Assembly (NCBI GenBank): GCA_025602915.1
Contig: JAHLJZ010000071.1
Span: 54,263-118,262, forward strand
Reading direction: 5' to 3'
Length of the DNA stretch: 64,000 bases
Source: Paraphysoderma sedebokerense
Taxonomy: Eukaryota; Blastocladiomycota; Physodermatomycetes; Physodermatales; Physodermataceae
Part shown: positions 44,802-58,222 of the stretch, one piece after another
Position numbering within the stretch: position 1 is the stretch's first letter
Layout: the number at the start of each line of letters is the position of its first letter
The notes under the pieces: model-generated
Databases searched by the model: none
Told to the model about the DNA's origin: nothing
What the model saw: only the letters and a program-made list of their open reading frames with translations
Program-made: the position numbers and the translations under genes

Positions 44802-47780
44802 TTATTGATCCCCAAGATGGGAGAACTCCTTCAAGGCATCCCTAATACAATTCCCTAAGGTTCCCGGAACTTTCATCAGGTCATTTAGCTGCGCTCGAAT
44901 CATTTTTAATTCTTCGTAGCAAGATTTACATTTCCTGATCCTGCCGAACGGATTAGAACGACAATAGTCAGAAAATATACGTGGAATAAATGAAGGCAAT
45001 ATAGCGACATATAAAAAGAGTGTGAACAGAAGGAAGCATAAGAGTGACGGAGAAAAGGAGCTTAATTACTTCTCATCGCGATTAATATCTACACCAGGTG
45101 AGTAGAATTGCTGAACTGATAGTGTCGTTTTAATCAGTTCCCCAAATTTTCGAAGAATTATTTTGATTGTAGAGCAGGCTGTTGTGATATAGCTTTTGAA
45201 TTAACAGTCGAGTCAGACATACGGACACTAATGTTTCACACTATTTTGATTAAATGAATGTCACCATACTCTTCATACACATCGAACAGCAACTCCCTTA
45301 ACAGCGGCAACAATCCCGTGCTAACATCCAAACTAATAAGTCTAGGTCTTGACATTAGCAGCCTCATAACATCAATCCAGACACTGCGATCATGTACTTC
45401 GTAAAGCGCTAACACAGAATTTCTAGCGTTCGATTCGATCCAAAGGGATTTGACAACACGAAGATGTTTCAGTCGCGTCGAAAGAATCGCTATCATGGAG
45501 CTACTGGAGGTTTGCATATTGCTGATCAGTTCCGACTCCGACCGTGGATGCAATGACGATGTGGTGATAGGTGCTCGAGTGCGCTCGCTCCCTCGCTAAT
45601 CAAACAAAGAACGTAATTGATGAAATCTATAATCATACAGAAAAGAGAGAAGAAAATCTTACTCACCATGAATTCGATGAAATCCAAGTTGATCATGGAT
45701 TGTCCGACGGCTGGAACGAATGGCGATTTCATTCCGCCAGAGACGCTGGTATTTGGAACATGACTTGTGATCTCCAAGGGAGTTTTACTATCGACAAGGG
45801 TTAATCCTATTAATCTTCTATCCAGATCTAACCGCTCGCCCAGCATTGGTGCTACTTCACGAGGATTATCAATGCTACTTAAGTATTGTTGCTCCAATTC
45901 ATCAAATGACATCGATGATCCCGTCACATCTACTTGTGTATTTTGATTGACAACGTTGCTATTCGACCTCGACAACATGGGTAAGCTCGAGCCTGAAGAG
46001 TTTGATCGGTTGAGAGATCCGTGTGATACAGTATTGTTTGTCAAAGTTGAAGATGTGAATGCCTTTTTAGCGGTTTTTGGATGTTTGAACCGCGGCTTAG
46101 GCGTTGATATTGACGAGGCGGAGTTGGGACGATGAGACATGGTTGAGGAGGAAGACGGAAGATTAGGAAGAATTGGCGGTGTTGAAGTAGAGATGGATGA
46201 TGAAGAGTCAAATTCTACATTTATATTATATATAGTTAGCGCTATAGACGGAGGAGATGCCTACATGGCTAAATACCATATGCTGCTGATTTTTGGAGCT
46301 CTGAGATAACCCCATTCATATGTATAGGTGGCAAAGTCGGCTGGTCAGATGCAAAAGCTTGATCAAGAACTGCAGTTATCAATTTCGGTGAACCAGTTTG
46401 CGTCATATTAGTGTAAGTCATAAAATCCGGTGTCGTTAAATGGTCCTTCCGGTTAAACTGAAGCTGACTTTTGCTGCCGACAGTGTGGGATTCACTCGGG
46501 GCCACTTGAAGGCTATCGCTCGACTTAAACGGCCGACATTGCTGAATCAGAGTTGCAAACTCAGTTGATGATCGAGAATCATGTATAGTACAACTATACA
46601 CACCATTATATCTGCTACCCATACTGTGACGATACTTTGATCTATCGTGGCAGCGACCAATTGACCCGAATTGGATGTTGCATTGAACTCCGCCAGGTTT
46701 TTCCAGTCGACATTGACAGTATCGTGACAAAATAACGGCTCCCATTCCCAAATCTTCGATGTAACTCATCAGTGTAATGCGTATTGAAGCCTTTTTACTA
46801 CTACTAAATTTGAATTCTCACCTTAAATCCTTCATTGCTAGCGGCAATACAAACACTTCCATCATTCGTAAAACCTAGCTTTTTTAGTTTTGATACTGGA
46901 TTACTGTACTCTGGTGTGGATGATAACAAGTCAAAGGTCTCCATATCCCAAAATTTGATTTCACCGTTTTCGCTTCCCGTGGCCATGAGGAACTCGTTTG
47001 GATGGAAACATATTGTACTAATAGAGCTCTTCGTATGACTGAACGTATGGAGTAGTTTTCCACCAGTTAAATCCCACAACTGATATGTCGAGGCCATACA
47101 TTTTCTAGTTAGATTAATGGATTCAGATGTTTACAACGCGGCATTTGTTACCTTGATTTGAGATTCTTCCCCTCCAGTTGCGATCCATTTTCCGTCAGGG
47201 GACATTCTAAGGATATGAACGGACTCGTGCTGCCCGGAATAAGTTTGAATGCACCCTTTTCTTCGGATGTCCCATACCTTTAATGATCCATCGTTGGACA
47301 CCGAAGCAAAAAATTCACCAAATGGATGAAATTCCACTGCTCGTACATTGGATCGATGACCACTTAATGTCCGTATCACTAAGACAAGGGAAGCCGCAAA
47401 TGAAGTTTTACTGTACTCTTAGTCATCCGCATTGATTTATATTTCGGTTTACCTTTTGCATGCTCCAAATCCCACAATTTGATTGATCCCCCTGCAGACC
47501 CGGCGACCACCAATTGCTCCACTGAATCCATTGTTACACATTCTACCGGAGTAGTGTGACCAGAGAGGCTCTTTATTAATTAGAATGAAAAAGAATTTGT
47601 ATTTATGGATTTGTGGTGGTAGGGGTCCTTGTGAGAACGGCAATATTACCATGATACATTCGTTCCGGCCGATAGCCCACAAATTGACTCTTCTATCGTC
47701 ACCCCCTGTGACCATAACCCTAGCACTTTGCGGACCGATTTTCAGACATGATACAGCGGAGGCATGGGCGATGAAGTCGT
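44802..47780 (-). CDS. KATNB1: Katanin p80 (B1) regulatory subunit, second copy
   Basis: Identical to 4240-7218: WD40 propeller, Ser-rich linker and C-terminal con80 domain that binds p60 katanin. The same uncertainty applies to the first exon (possible ATG at 47864). It is head to head with the second IFT22 copy. Confidence 0.92.
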
Positions 47781-48052
47781 CTTCGAACAGGTGGCGAAAT
47801 TATGTGAGTCACAGTGCGACGACAAACAAGGATAGAAAAAAGGAAGCACGTAGTCAACAAACATAATTTTCCAACTATGGGCATGGGTATCAAGATCTTA
47901 TGGAATGTATGGTGGAAGGTATCTTGACAGGATGATGACAAGAAAAAATAAGTGGATCGCGAAGGCTGAAGAACGCGTGAATACAAGAACGGTCGGCCAA
48001 GGATTCCCATTACGACCAGCAACGAAACATTGTTAAATTCACAGCCTAGAAA

Positions 48053-49018
48053 ATGACATCGTCCAGAAGAGTAAAGATCGCTCTGATAGGTCCTCCTCAG
48101 TCGGGGAAAACTTGTATAGCCAGTGATGTTATTTTTATCGCGCTCTCTCTGAGTATCGGCAACTCTTCTTAACACTCAAAATGTTTCTGCCAATCCAGAC
48201 TACCTCGCTTCAATCGACTCATCCCTCCGTAAAAACAAATATAGGCCCACAGTTGGTGTTAGGATTTTGGAATTTGACAGAAAAATCAAGCAAACTGGGA
48301 GCACGAAAAGTAGATCAGCGTCAGATAGTCCAGTTACTGTAACGGTGGAGTTGTGGTGCGTTTGCTTTATCTGTTCATATGTTTTGACCCTAAAAATTGA
48401 TCGGTTAATCCAAGGGACTGTTCCGGTAACGAAAAGTGAGTAATTTACATCTATTGATGCTCGTGTGATGTATAGGTATACCAAACCATGCCCTGACTGG
48501 ACACATTCAATATCATTCTGTTCCATGTACTTCAAACTGAAAGTTACGAGGGCAACTGGTCATCTCTTATTGAGGATGCCGATGGCATATGCTTTACGAT
48601 TAACGCGGACAGCAGCAATGTAGATGCCGATCTATTGAAATGGTCATTGTTGTTGTCTCTATTTCCAAACAATATGTAAATTTGACATGTCTCTTATCTG
48701 TGCTGTTCTTCCGCAGGCATTCTCAATTTAATTACCTAAAAGACCAGCAATCTATAATTTTCCTGCATAAAATGCAAAATCCAAATCAATCAAGATCAAA
48801 ATTCAAGCTACGTAAGTTACCAATCATCATCTTATGACTTCAATTGGATTTTGCCAATTTTATCGGTTCATCCATATTAACAATCGGCTATTATACATAA
48901 AACAGCGAAGGCACTTGCTAAGATATCGGCAATTTATACGAGTCTTGATGTGGATGCTGACACAATGAATATTCAAAGCCAATTTGATCGACTGTTAAGT
49001 AACTGTTTGGCAAAATGA
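48053..49018 (+). CDS. IFT22: IFT22 / RABL5 intraflagellar transport GTPase, second copy
   Basis: Identical to 7491-8456, with P-loop GPPQSGKT and VGVRILEFD. All splice sites are unchanged. Two intact copies of an IFT-B subunit gene are unexpected, since IFT genes are normally single. Confidence 0.92.
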
Positions 49019-49249
49019 GAGAAGACCAAAACGAAAATGAAGTGGATAGGATAGCATAGAAGAAGTGACTGAGTCTTGCTCTTTTTCCATTTACATATCT
49101 TGGATTAGTGTGATTCGCGATAACAATTTGTAAACATGTTGTCGGACTACGGGAAAGTCGCGGAATTTCAGTTTCTAACATTGAAGTAAACCTTTATTGA
49201 TTATGCCTGGTCAAATGGAATCTCCTTCCAAACTTCTATAAGCGCAATC

Positions 49250-50880
49250 TCATGATGCAGTATTCTGTAGATAGTTCCTGAACCAATCTCTAAAGTTGAC
49301 ATGAGTCAAGTCGATGCCGACTTTCTGCATAGCTGAGGTTGATAATTGAGCGTTGTTGGGTCTTGGTGCTGTTGTTTGAGAAAAAGTATACATGAATATG
49401 ACGATTTGAAGATTTAAGAAGTTTTAAGACTGATCGAATTGAATTTTTTACCTGCATCGGGTTTGGGACCTGCAGGATTGATGTGGTCGATAGGAACTGC
49501 TAAAAGTTCACCAAAAATTTCTACCGAGTAGAATTAGGGCATATTCTTCAACCTTGCCAAAGAGAATTCCAAGAAAAAGAACAGAATACATACTGCACAT
49601 ATCATATTTCGTCATCCTTTCCGTAGCACTAAAATGGAAAATACCATGGATAGCGGGATTCTTCTGAACAACGGCTTTTTCAATCAACTGATGAATTACG
49701 TTTCCGACGTCGAGGACTGTAATCGTTAGAGTAAACAATTTTGTATTAGCTATAATTTCAAAACTCGACATGTGGATACGAATAGGGCAAGACTACCGTT
49801 CGTAGGGTACCGAATCTGCACATTATCCATGTCTACTCTGTTAGACGGATTCTAGTTTGAATTAATGTGATTAGCATAAGCGCTACAAACAGCTTTACAA
49901 ATGATTGAACGAACTTTGACAATATCCATTAGTATGTTGACTGCAGATTCTTCAGGTTTAGCAACCGGGCCGTATAAAACTGGAACACGAAGAATAACCG
50001 CACTAGGGTTCACCTGACGAATTGCCTGTTCGCCATTAAATTTAGTCTTGCCTTTATAAGTGTTAATGTTAACGGACGAGAAATGCAAGGGGCAGTCAGC
50101 AAACATTTCGTCTGGAGAGGAGGGTCGTCTATGAAGTCTTATGACGCACCATAGAAGTTCAAAGGGTTCGGCAGGTCGTTAACCTCGTAAGGCGGTTTGG
50201 CCCCGTCAAAGACATAATCCGTTGAGATATATATAAAGAGGGCTTTCAGTCTTAAAGCCAGGTTGGCCAAATGTTCAGTCGTCGCGACGTTTAACTAAAT
50301 TAACAAAGTACGTCATACTTCTGTAATGCAAAAACTAAGGTAATCCAGTTCTGTTGCCCATACTTTTAGTGCTCCGTCAGGATCTTTGGCAGCAACATCT
50401 GGCCGCCTCTCGGCTGTGTTCGTGAGGGAAGGAGACACGAAGGTAAGATCACTTTGACAAGCTGCACGCAATGGCAGGCATAGGATAGAACTGTACCAGC
50501 ACAGTGAACAATCACATTTGGCTTCTCGGTTTCAAAGAATTTTGTCACTGCTTCTGGGTCGAGAAGGTCGAGCTGATGTCGATTTGCAAGTAGCAAAGAA
50601 TAAGCCAAGGGCAGATGACAAGTAACTGCGAGAACAAGGTACAAACTTTTTTGAGGCTTCCGTGTGCTCTTGAAAATCCAAGTCCGACGACTGATTTAAA
50701 AAGTTAAACGGGAATGCGTCAGCACGAGAATCTAATATAAATCGTTAACGGTGGCAGAATGCCGACATCACCATCGTAATCTTTGGCAAGAGTGCCCATG
50801 ACAGCCCTGCCGAGGAGACCAGACGCCCCGGTGACGATGATTTTAGGTTTCTGCTGAGTGAGGTTCATGTTCCCGTTCAT
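49250..50880 (-). CDS. MAT2B: MAT2B-like regulatory subunit, second copy
   Basis: Identical to 8688-10318. The Rossmann motif TGASGLLGR and the spliced YGKTK motif are intact. Confidence 0.88.
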
Positions 50881-51004
50881 GTAAAAAGATGCTGTTCTGA
50901 AAGACTGTGGATATATGTGTAAGCTGGTCCACCGCCAGACCGCGCGTTGCCTTGATTGAATCTCATCCGCAGTCTGATTTATCGCCTGCACTGATAACAC
51001 CAAG

Positions 51005-52885
51005 ATGAGGCAAAGTTGTAAGTGCGGATTATTGTGATTGCGCTGCCCTTTCCTATATCTTGTGGCACATTTCTCACATCCTGTATGTAGCTCCGCTTCC
51101 ACCCGCCGACACCACCATATCCGTGCCGTCAGAGTCGTCCCCACTTCTCAACACACAGAATGAAAACTCCGACGATATTGATTCCATCCATTCATATGAA
51201 GAACCTACCTTTAAATCAAGTTTGGTTAACATAATGAAATCGTCATGGATCAATCTTCTTTTGATTTTCATTCCCATCGGTTGTTTCAGTGGTTCATTTG
51301 GGTGGGGTGAATCGGTGACATTTTGGTTAAACTTCCTTGCCAGTACATCCCATATTCTTTTTGCCATATTTTACTCTGTTTACCGACTGATGTATGCTTG
51401 TTTTATTTGAATAGTCATACCACTAGCTCACCAATTGGGCTATGCAACCGAGGAATTATCAATCAGAACAAACCAGAGTATTGGGGCGCTATTAAACGGT
51501 AAAAGAAGAACAATTTCTCAATTATGTCTCCAGATATGCTAATATTTTTGCTACCAGCAACATTCGGAAATGCAGTTGAATTAATCTTAAGTATAGTCGC
51601 TCTTAAGGACGGACTAGTGAAGGTGGTCCAGGCCAGTCTTTTGGGTTCAATATTGAGTAACCTCCTCCTAGTGAGCTGTCCTTCAATCATTCGGAAGAAT
51701 ATGCTATACACTGACTGTGAATATTTAGGTAACTGGATTTTCCTTCTTGCTGGGCGGACTTCAATTCAAGGAGCAGAAATTCAACGTAACGGGTTTGTCT
51801 TGCTTGATCCATTCTTTGTGGCCACCCTTCAATGATTTCTGATAGTCACAAACTTAGCTGCACAAACCTCTTCGTCTCTTCTGTCACTAGCGGTCATGTC
51901 TTTATTACTACCTGCGGCCTTCGTGTCCACATTAGAAGATGACAAATCGTCCATCTTGGCTCTTTCTCATGGAACGGCCGTCATTTTGTTGATCATTTAT
52001 TTTCTCTATCTGTTCTTTTCCTTGAAGACACACCATTACCTTTATACCGGGGAACCAGAGGAAGAAGAGGAGAGAGCAACTCTGACGCTGTACATGGCGA
52101 TTCTCTTGTAAGATTTAGATTCAAAAATCACACAGTTGTAACCTTGTGAAGTTAATTTATAGCTGTTCAGGCTTCTCGTATCAACGCTGCTGGTAGCTGT
52201 TTGTTCTGAATACTTAGTAGGTAGTATCGAAGGCTTAAGCGAGGAAATGCATCTATCCAAAACATTCGTTGGATTGATTATTCTGCCTATTGTCGGAAAC
52301 GCTGGTAATGTTGCGACTTCTCAAATTCTTCCTGTTGCAATTTCTTCCGGGCTTCGCATTTAACTATAATCACGGATTTCTCGAATAGCGGAGCATGTCA
52401 CGGCGGTGACAGTTGCAATGAAGGATAAGATGGATCTATCAATCGGCGTTGCGGTTGGCAGTAGCATGCAAATTGCTTTGCTGGTGACCCCGCTTCTGGT
52501 GTATGTTATTTAGTTGATTCACGCTTCATATAGAGTTGTCTAATATTAGAATATGTTAGCGTGGTCGGCTGGATCACTGGTCAACCTATGACATTATTCT
52601 TTGGTAAGTGCAAGAATGTTGATGCATGGAAATTCGGGGCGAACCGGTACGCTAATTGGGGATGCATACAGAAACTTTCGAGACCGCCGTTCTTTTCATT
52701 TCGGTCCTTATCACTACGTACCTAATCAATGATGGACGATCAAATTGGTTGGAAGGTGCTATGTTACTTGCGGTAATATCTGTATTTCCCTTGGTTGCGA
52801 GGACTAGATACTGACCAGTGATTGCTGTTTCCCTTCTGTTTAGGCTTACGGAATTGTGGCCCTTGCATTTTTCTTCCATCCTTAA
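51005..52885 (+). CDS. CAX: Vacuolar Ca2+/H+ exchanger (CAX), second copy
   Basis: Identical to 10443-12323, including the 13-base first exon (51005-51017) and both alpha repeats (GNAVELILS and GNAAEHVTAV). Confidence 0.93.
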
Positions 52886-53207
52886 AAGAGACTAAGAATC
52901 TACGGATCATTGTAAATAAAGAGCTGAATTGTATCGTTACATCTAAATGGTAGCAAAGCATGAAATATAATTCGTTTGTTGGCCACTTTTTGCAGCATCA
53001 AATGCCACTGCCGGCGACCAGGCAGAACGTGAAAAAAAGCGCGTAAATTTGCATGTGGGAAAAGGTCGCTGGGACATAGTTCAATCATCAGCGCATCCAC
53101 CACATCAGATATACTGCTCCAATTTTGAATCATTCCATACCTCCTTCGACATATCGCCGTCCTTTTCTGTTTCTTGTTTTGTCTCTGCCATTCTCCATTT
53201 CTCTATA

Positions 53208-54776
53208 ATGTCGCTTGAGGGCCTCAGCATTCTTTCCGCCGTAGCGTCGAACTCACAAACGCAACCACCGACTCCAAACAACCGCACCTCCCTGGATTCT
53301 TCTTCTGGTGTTTCTGAACATATTACTGTTTATGGTGCTTATGATAAACCGATATTCATTGGACGAGGACCGACCGTAGACTATTCTCTGCCCAACAAAA
53401 AGGTGTCGCGAAAGCATTTGCTAATTGAATACATCAATAACAATGACACCTTTGCTCTTAAAGTTTTGGGAATGAACGGCGCATACGTCGATGGAAATTT
53501 AGTGAAAGGAGACGCAGAGAGCTTGTTCCCAATTCAGGATGGAAGCGTCATTGATATAAGGGGCACCACTTTGTTGTTTAGGCGGCCCCCTAAACCTTCA
53601 CTGGCGAGTACCAAGGAAACAGAAAAGAATGAACAAAAAGAATCAAAGGGCGAGAATACTAAAGACGACAAAAACCTGGAGTCAGAGCTGAGTGAAATTT
53701 CCGGATCTTCGTCTCCGAGCTCTGGCATCGCTCAAGATATTGTTGGTGCAGCAACTAAACGGAAATCTCAGAGAGGCCGCACGAGAAAGGTCTCGGACGT
53801 TTCCCGTACGACGTCACCAAATAACCCCGAAAATACCGAAAAAACATCCGAAAAAGCGACCACGCAATCCCAAACACAGATATCAAAACGTAACTTCGAC
53901 AACTCTGATATGTCGCCACGTAGAAAATACACTAGATCCCAAGGCAGCCCAAAATCACAATCAACGGAAATTTCCCTCACTGATGTTCTCATTGAAACTT
54001 TCTGCTTCAGCTCCCGACCGACCCTTGATATAAATGAACTTTACAATCAAATCTGTAGCTCTTATCCTGTATATCGTTCGAAACCGCCTCTGGAGTTTCA
54101 GTCGCAAATTCAAGATGAATTGAAGTCTCAACCTTTCTTCCACGTCCGCCCGAAGACACCGCTAATGAAGCGAATGACCCATTGGAGTTATACCGCCGCA
54201 GATGACCCGGATACTGAACGGCGAAATCGATTCGCTCAGATTACGAGTTCCCTACCGGTCCGTGGAGCTAGATTAAGTGAAAAGAAATATTATTTTAAGC
54301 TACCACAACTGAGGAGGTCGAAAGTCGCATCTAGTGGCGCAGGTGCTAATCACGAAGGACACCAAAATGCTGCTGGAGATGGCGGACATCGCCGTGGCAG
54401 AAAATCTGGGGGTAAGAATAAAAGAACTGTGGAAGAATACGAAACCGAAGATGAGGACGCGTTGAAGGGGGAAACGAAAAAGAAGAGGTCACACAAGAAA
54501 CGAAAACATCATCAAGAAAAAGATTCCGACGAGGTGGCTCATGATGATGCTACGATTGAAACAGTACTCTGTAGCGAAAACTTGCATTCAAAGGATCGAG
54601 GTCGAAAGCTGAAAGTTGCTGAGGATGTTAAAAAAGTTGATGAAGGTGACGACGTGAATAGCCCAATTGGAAAATCTGGTGCTGTTCGACGAATTCATGA
54701 TTACCAAATGGAAGATGAAAATGGCGGGAGGGTGATTGAAAAAACAATTCAAGCCTTGGATGTAGTGCAACAGTGA
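53208..54776 (+). CDS. FHA-domain nuclear protein, second copy
   Basis: Identical to 12646-14214: a 522-residue intronless frame with the FHA domain at the N-terminus, a possible degenerate fork-head in the middle and a basic tail. Confidence 0.85.
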   Translation: MSLEGLSILSAVASNSQTQPPTPNNRTSLDSSSGVSEHITVYGAYDKPIFIGRGPTVDYSLPNKKVSRKHLLIEYINNNDTFALKVLGMNGAYVDGNLVKGDAESLFPIQDGSVIDIRGTTLLFRRPPKPSLASTKETEKNEQKESKGENTKDDKNLESELSEISGSSSPSSGIAQDIVGAATKRKSQRGRTRKVSDVSRTTSPNNPENTEKTSEKATTQSQTQISKRNFDNSDMSPRRKYTRSQGSPKSQSTEISLTDVLIETFCFSSRPTLDINELYNQICSSYPVYRSKPPLEFQSQIQDELKSQPFFHVRPKTPLMKRMTHWSYTAADDPDTERRNRFAQITSSLPVRGARLSEKKYYFKLPQLRRSKVASSGAGANHEGHQNAAGDGGHRRGRKSGGKNKRTVEEYETEDEDALKGETKKKRSHKKRKHHQEKDSDEVAHDDATIETVLCSENLHSKDRGRKLKVAEDVKKVDEGDDVNSPIGKSGAVRRIHDYQMEDENGGRVIEKTIQALDVVQQ

Positions 54777-55331
54777 AGAGCGTACCGATTTTAAACAGGT
54801 GGTGGTTATGGGACAACTCACATGCGATATTATTCTTACTATTTTGGACCAATTCTTGCATTTTACTGCGTTTTAGGGTTAATATCCCTTTAGATACTAT
54901 TGTCAGTATGTACTTTTTGTGGAGGCCTTAAACCATATCTCACTAGCGTGCACAAATTTTTGTTCTCATCTGGTATTCATCTTCCATGCCAATTCTTTAT
55001 TGTCATCTGTTTTGGTCGAATTCAAGTTAAATTGTACATAATAGTCGATTAGAGTTGAGTTGTACTTGTTAAACTAAGAAGTTCTATCATTCAAGACGAC
55101 TGTAAAATGAGACGCAATACATTACATGGCTGATCATATTGATCCAATCGGTGTCTCATTATCGATTGCTTCGCACATTCATTCTATATAACCAAACCTC
55201 CCGTCCGTTGAGCGCATACAGAGATCATCCTTTTCAACCGTCACGTGACGCGTTGTCAACACAATTTTCGACTGTTACCCCAGTATAGTTTTTCTGGCCA
55301 TATCGACTTAACTCAACAAACAGAATCAGTA

Positions 55332-56388
55332 ATGTTGTCATCACTTTGTCAACAATTCAGACACCTCTGTAATTCATCCTTTGCACACGGTGCTAGTCAT
55401 CAAACACTCCGAACCTACGCCAGTATTTCTGCTGTCCCTAGATTGGTTACTTTGAACACACTACGTGACAATGAAGGTGCAACGAAACAGCGTAAGAGAT
55501 TAGGAAGAGGAGAAGGTTCAGGACGAGGCGGAACTTCAGGACGGGGCCATAAAGGGCAAAAGGCGCGGACGGGAACAGGGAAGCCTAGGGTAGGATTTGA
55601 AGGTGGCCAAACTCCATTAGCAAGAAGAATACCGAAGAAAGGATTTAAAAACGTGTATGTTGCCCTATTCATCGAATTCAAGACGCTGATTTAATGCAAT
55701 ACTGACGATCTCATCTCTTGGAGGCAGACACGGAAAAGATTATGCGACATTAAATTTGGATAGGTTACAGTGGTGGATAGATTCTGGAAGAATCGATCCT
55801 TCCAAACCCATTACAATGAAGGAATTGTTGGATTCAAGAGCAGTTCATAATGTAAAAGACGGAGTGAAGCTACTGGGCGATGTAAGTTTTAAAGTTATTC
55901 ATTTTTGGCTTCGTCTATGTCTATGGAAACCCAGCAAAACCAACATGTTCGGTCGTCCTTAGGGTGCTCCTTTCTTTAAAACGCCAATACATATAGAAGT
56001 GTCAATGGCTTCTCAGCAAGCGATCAAGGCGATTGAAAACGTAGGGGGGAAAATTCTCGCCGTATACTATAACAACTTGAATTTGCGGTCCCTTCTGAAA
56101 CCACACCGATTTCCAATATTGCCTCGCCGAGCTGATCCTATCAACACCAGGCTTCTAGGTATTTCGATCTCCTTCTTTCAATATCAACACTCACTTAATA
56201 CTAATTATTTATCAGAGTATTATCGGAACCCTGCAAATCGAGGATACCTCGCTCTCGACATCCAGCCTACGTATCCAGCACCTTCGGCCACTTTCTACAA
56301 CGGGTCATCACCTGTATCATACACCGCTCCTGCCCTTTCGTTACCCAAACCGACTAGATTAGCTGCCCCAAAAGATGTATTGAAATAA
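55332..56388 (+). CDS. MRPL15: Mitochondrial ribosomal protein uL15m, second copy
   Basis: Identical to 14770-15826, with the same E-box palindrome upstream (55240-55249) and AATAAA over the stop codon. Confidence 0.93.
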
Positions 56389-56467
56389 ATAAATATTTGC
56401 GACCACCGGCTAGCTAAATGTTGGAGTTCTGGCGATTTCTTATGAAACGGCGATGGACTTGTCCGAC

Positions 56468-57169
56468 TCATATTGATGCGTTTCGCTGTTCTTCCCTTTC
56501 CGTTAAAACATTCAGGTATTCTGCTGTCAGGTCCTCGCTCAGAACATCAGTTGGCCCTCGTTCTGCTTGCTTTTGACGCAGTTCTTCCAATTCCATCTGA
56601 AGCTCGATCACTAGTTGCCAGTCGTCATTATATCCTTCTAATGATATTTAGTGAATACGCCAGTCACAAAATACTTGCATCAAAATCGAAGGAGGTACTA
56701 AACTAACCATTGACGCAACTTTTGAATTCTTGAAAAGCATTCTCGATTTCACCAAGATTGAGATAACAATAGCCGAGTAAATGATGGCCATGTATTTCGG
56801 CGTCAGGTAAAGATGACTATTTTTGAGTTACATTTGAGTGATTAGACATTTCTGTGATTAAGCATTATCGAAACTCATCCCAAAGTAAACGAATTGATAT
56901 CGTACGCACATAATATTGCAAACAAATCATAGCCCGAGAATATGCACCCATTTTGTAGAAGTCTTTTGCGACCTGATATTTCAATTGTGATATGAAAGTA
57001 AATCAATACAAGATACTTTAAGATATCACAGATTCAAAATATTTGACATTTCCAATGTTAGAGAACCCCATGAAGAAATATTGAATGACCCCACCTGATA
57101 TACGTCTGCAGCTCCAGCAAGGCGATTTAAACGTCCCTTAAACCACATCAGTATTTCTTCTTTCGTCAT
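56468..57169 (-). CDS. Small TPR-like protein, second copy
   Basis: Identical to 15906-16607. Function is unknown; the paired-helix pattern resembles tetratricopeptide repeats. Confidence 0.65.
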
Positions 57170-57549
57170 TGTCGGTCTAAAATATATAGTCAGAGGGAAA
57201 TTTATCATCAGTCGAGGTCTGGTTATGTCAAGGACGTTATTGTATTGAGAACAATCAATTTTGAGGAGTGTGTGATACACTAAGAAACAAACCGAAAGGA
57301 TTCTAAGTCTTGATATTCGGACATTTCGGATAATCTTCAGCAGTGCAGATATGGCTGATAATGGGGGGAACTTTGGAGGTGAGATTTGAATGAAAATGTT
57401 ATGTACACCCCTCAGATTGGCGAAGGATCGTCTCACAACGCGATCAAATTCATGTCACTGCTTCTCCAACTCCGTTTTCGCTCCATTTATTTTCAACAAG
57501 TACTCATCCGCAAATTCATAAATTTATATATAGTTAAAGCTAATCTAGA

Positions 57550-58140
57550 ATGGTATCGAATGGCTGGCAAACTGGTAAGAGTTGTTCTCGGCATTGCTAT
57601 TGTAGAACACTGTCGAGTCTCGAACTTTATTCCGCATTCTAACTTCACATGCTTCCGTGATTTGACAGTCAAGAAGCATTCTCGTAGACTTTCAGAATCT
57701 CTTCGGAGGTCGCCCATCAAAGAACCTAGACAAACTAATTTTGATGATTACACACAACCTATCACAGTCAACCTGGATGGAAATGAACTTATTTATGAGA
57801 ACAATCTATGGAGTGCAGGTACGCTTCATCACTTTCAGTACAACGGTTCCTATAATGCCATGCTAATTGAATCGCAAATTGTCTACTTGTTTGCACTGTA
57901 GCATCAATCGATGGAAATCATTTGAAAAATCAGATAAATGCGCTGACTGAAGCGAATCAAACTCTCCAAGAAGAAAATCAATTTTTGAAGTTCAAAATAG
58001 GTATATTGTTGGACATGGTATGCAAACCGTCCCTTTTCAACTCTGATAGCGGCTGGTAAGATCTAATATATTGATAGCTATCCGTAACGAAGTTGGATTT
58101 ACTTCGCTTACAGGATGAGCACAAAAATAGCCCCAAATGA
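57550..58140 (+). CDS. CBY1: Chibby homologue, second copy
   Basis: Identical to 16988-17578, with the NNLWSA and ILLDMLS motifs and the same four-exon structure. Confidence 0.85.
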
Positions 58141-58222
58141 GCGGAAGAAAAATGTACGATATTGCGTAGACTGGACTGGAGATTCAAGATTGATTCCAAC
58201 ACTATATCGTCCTCTATTTTCA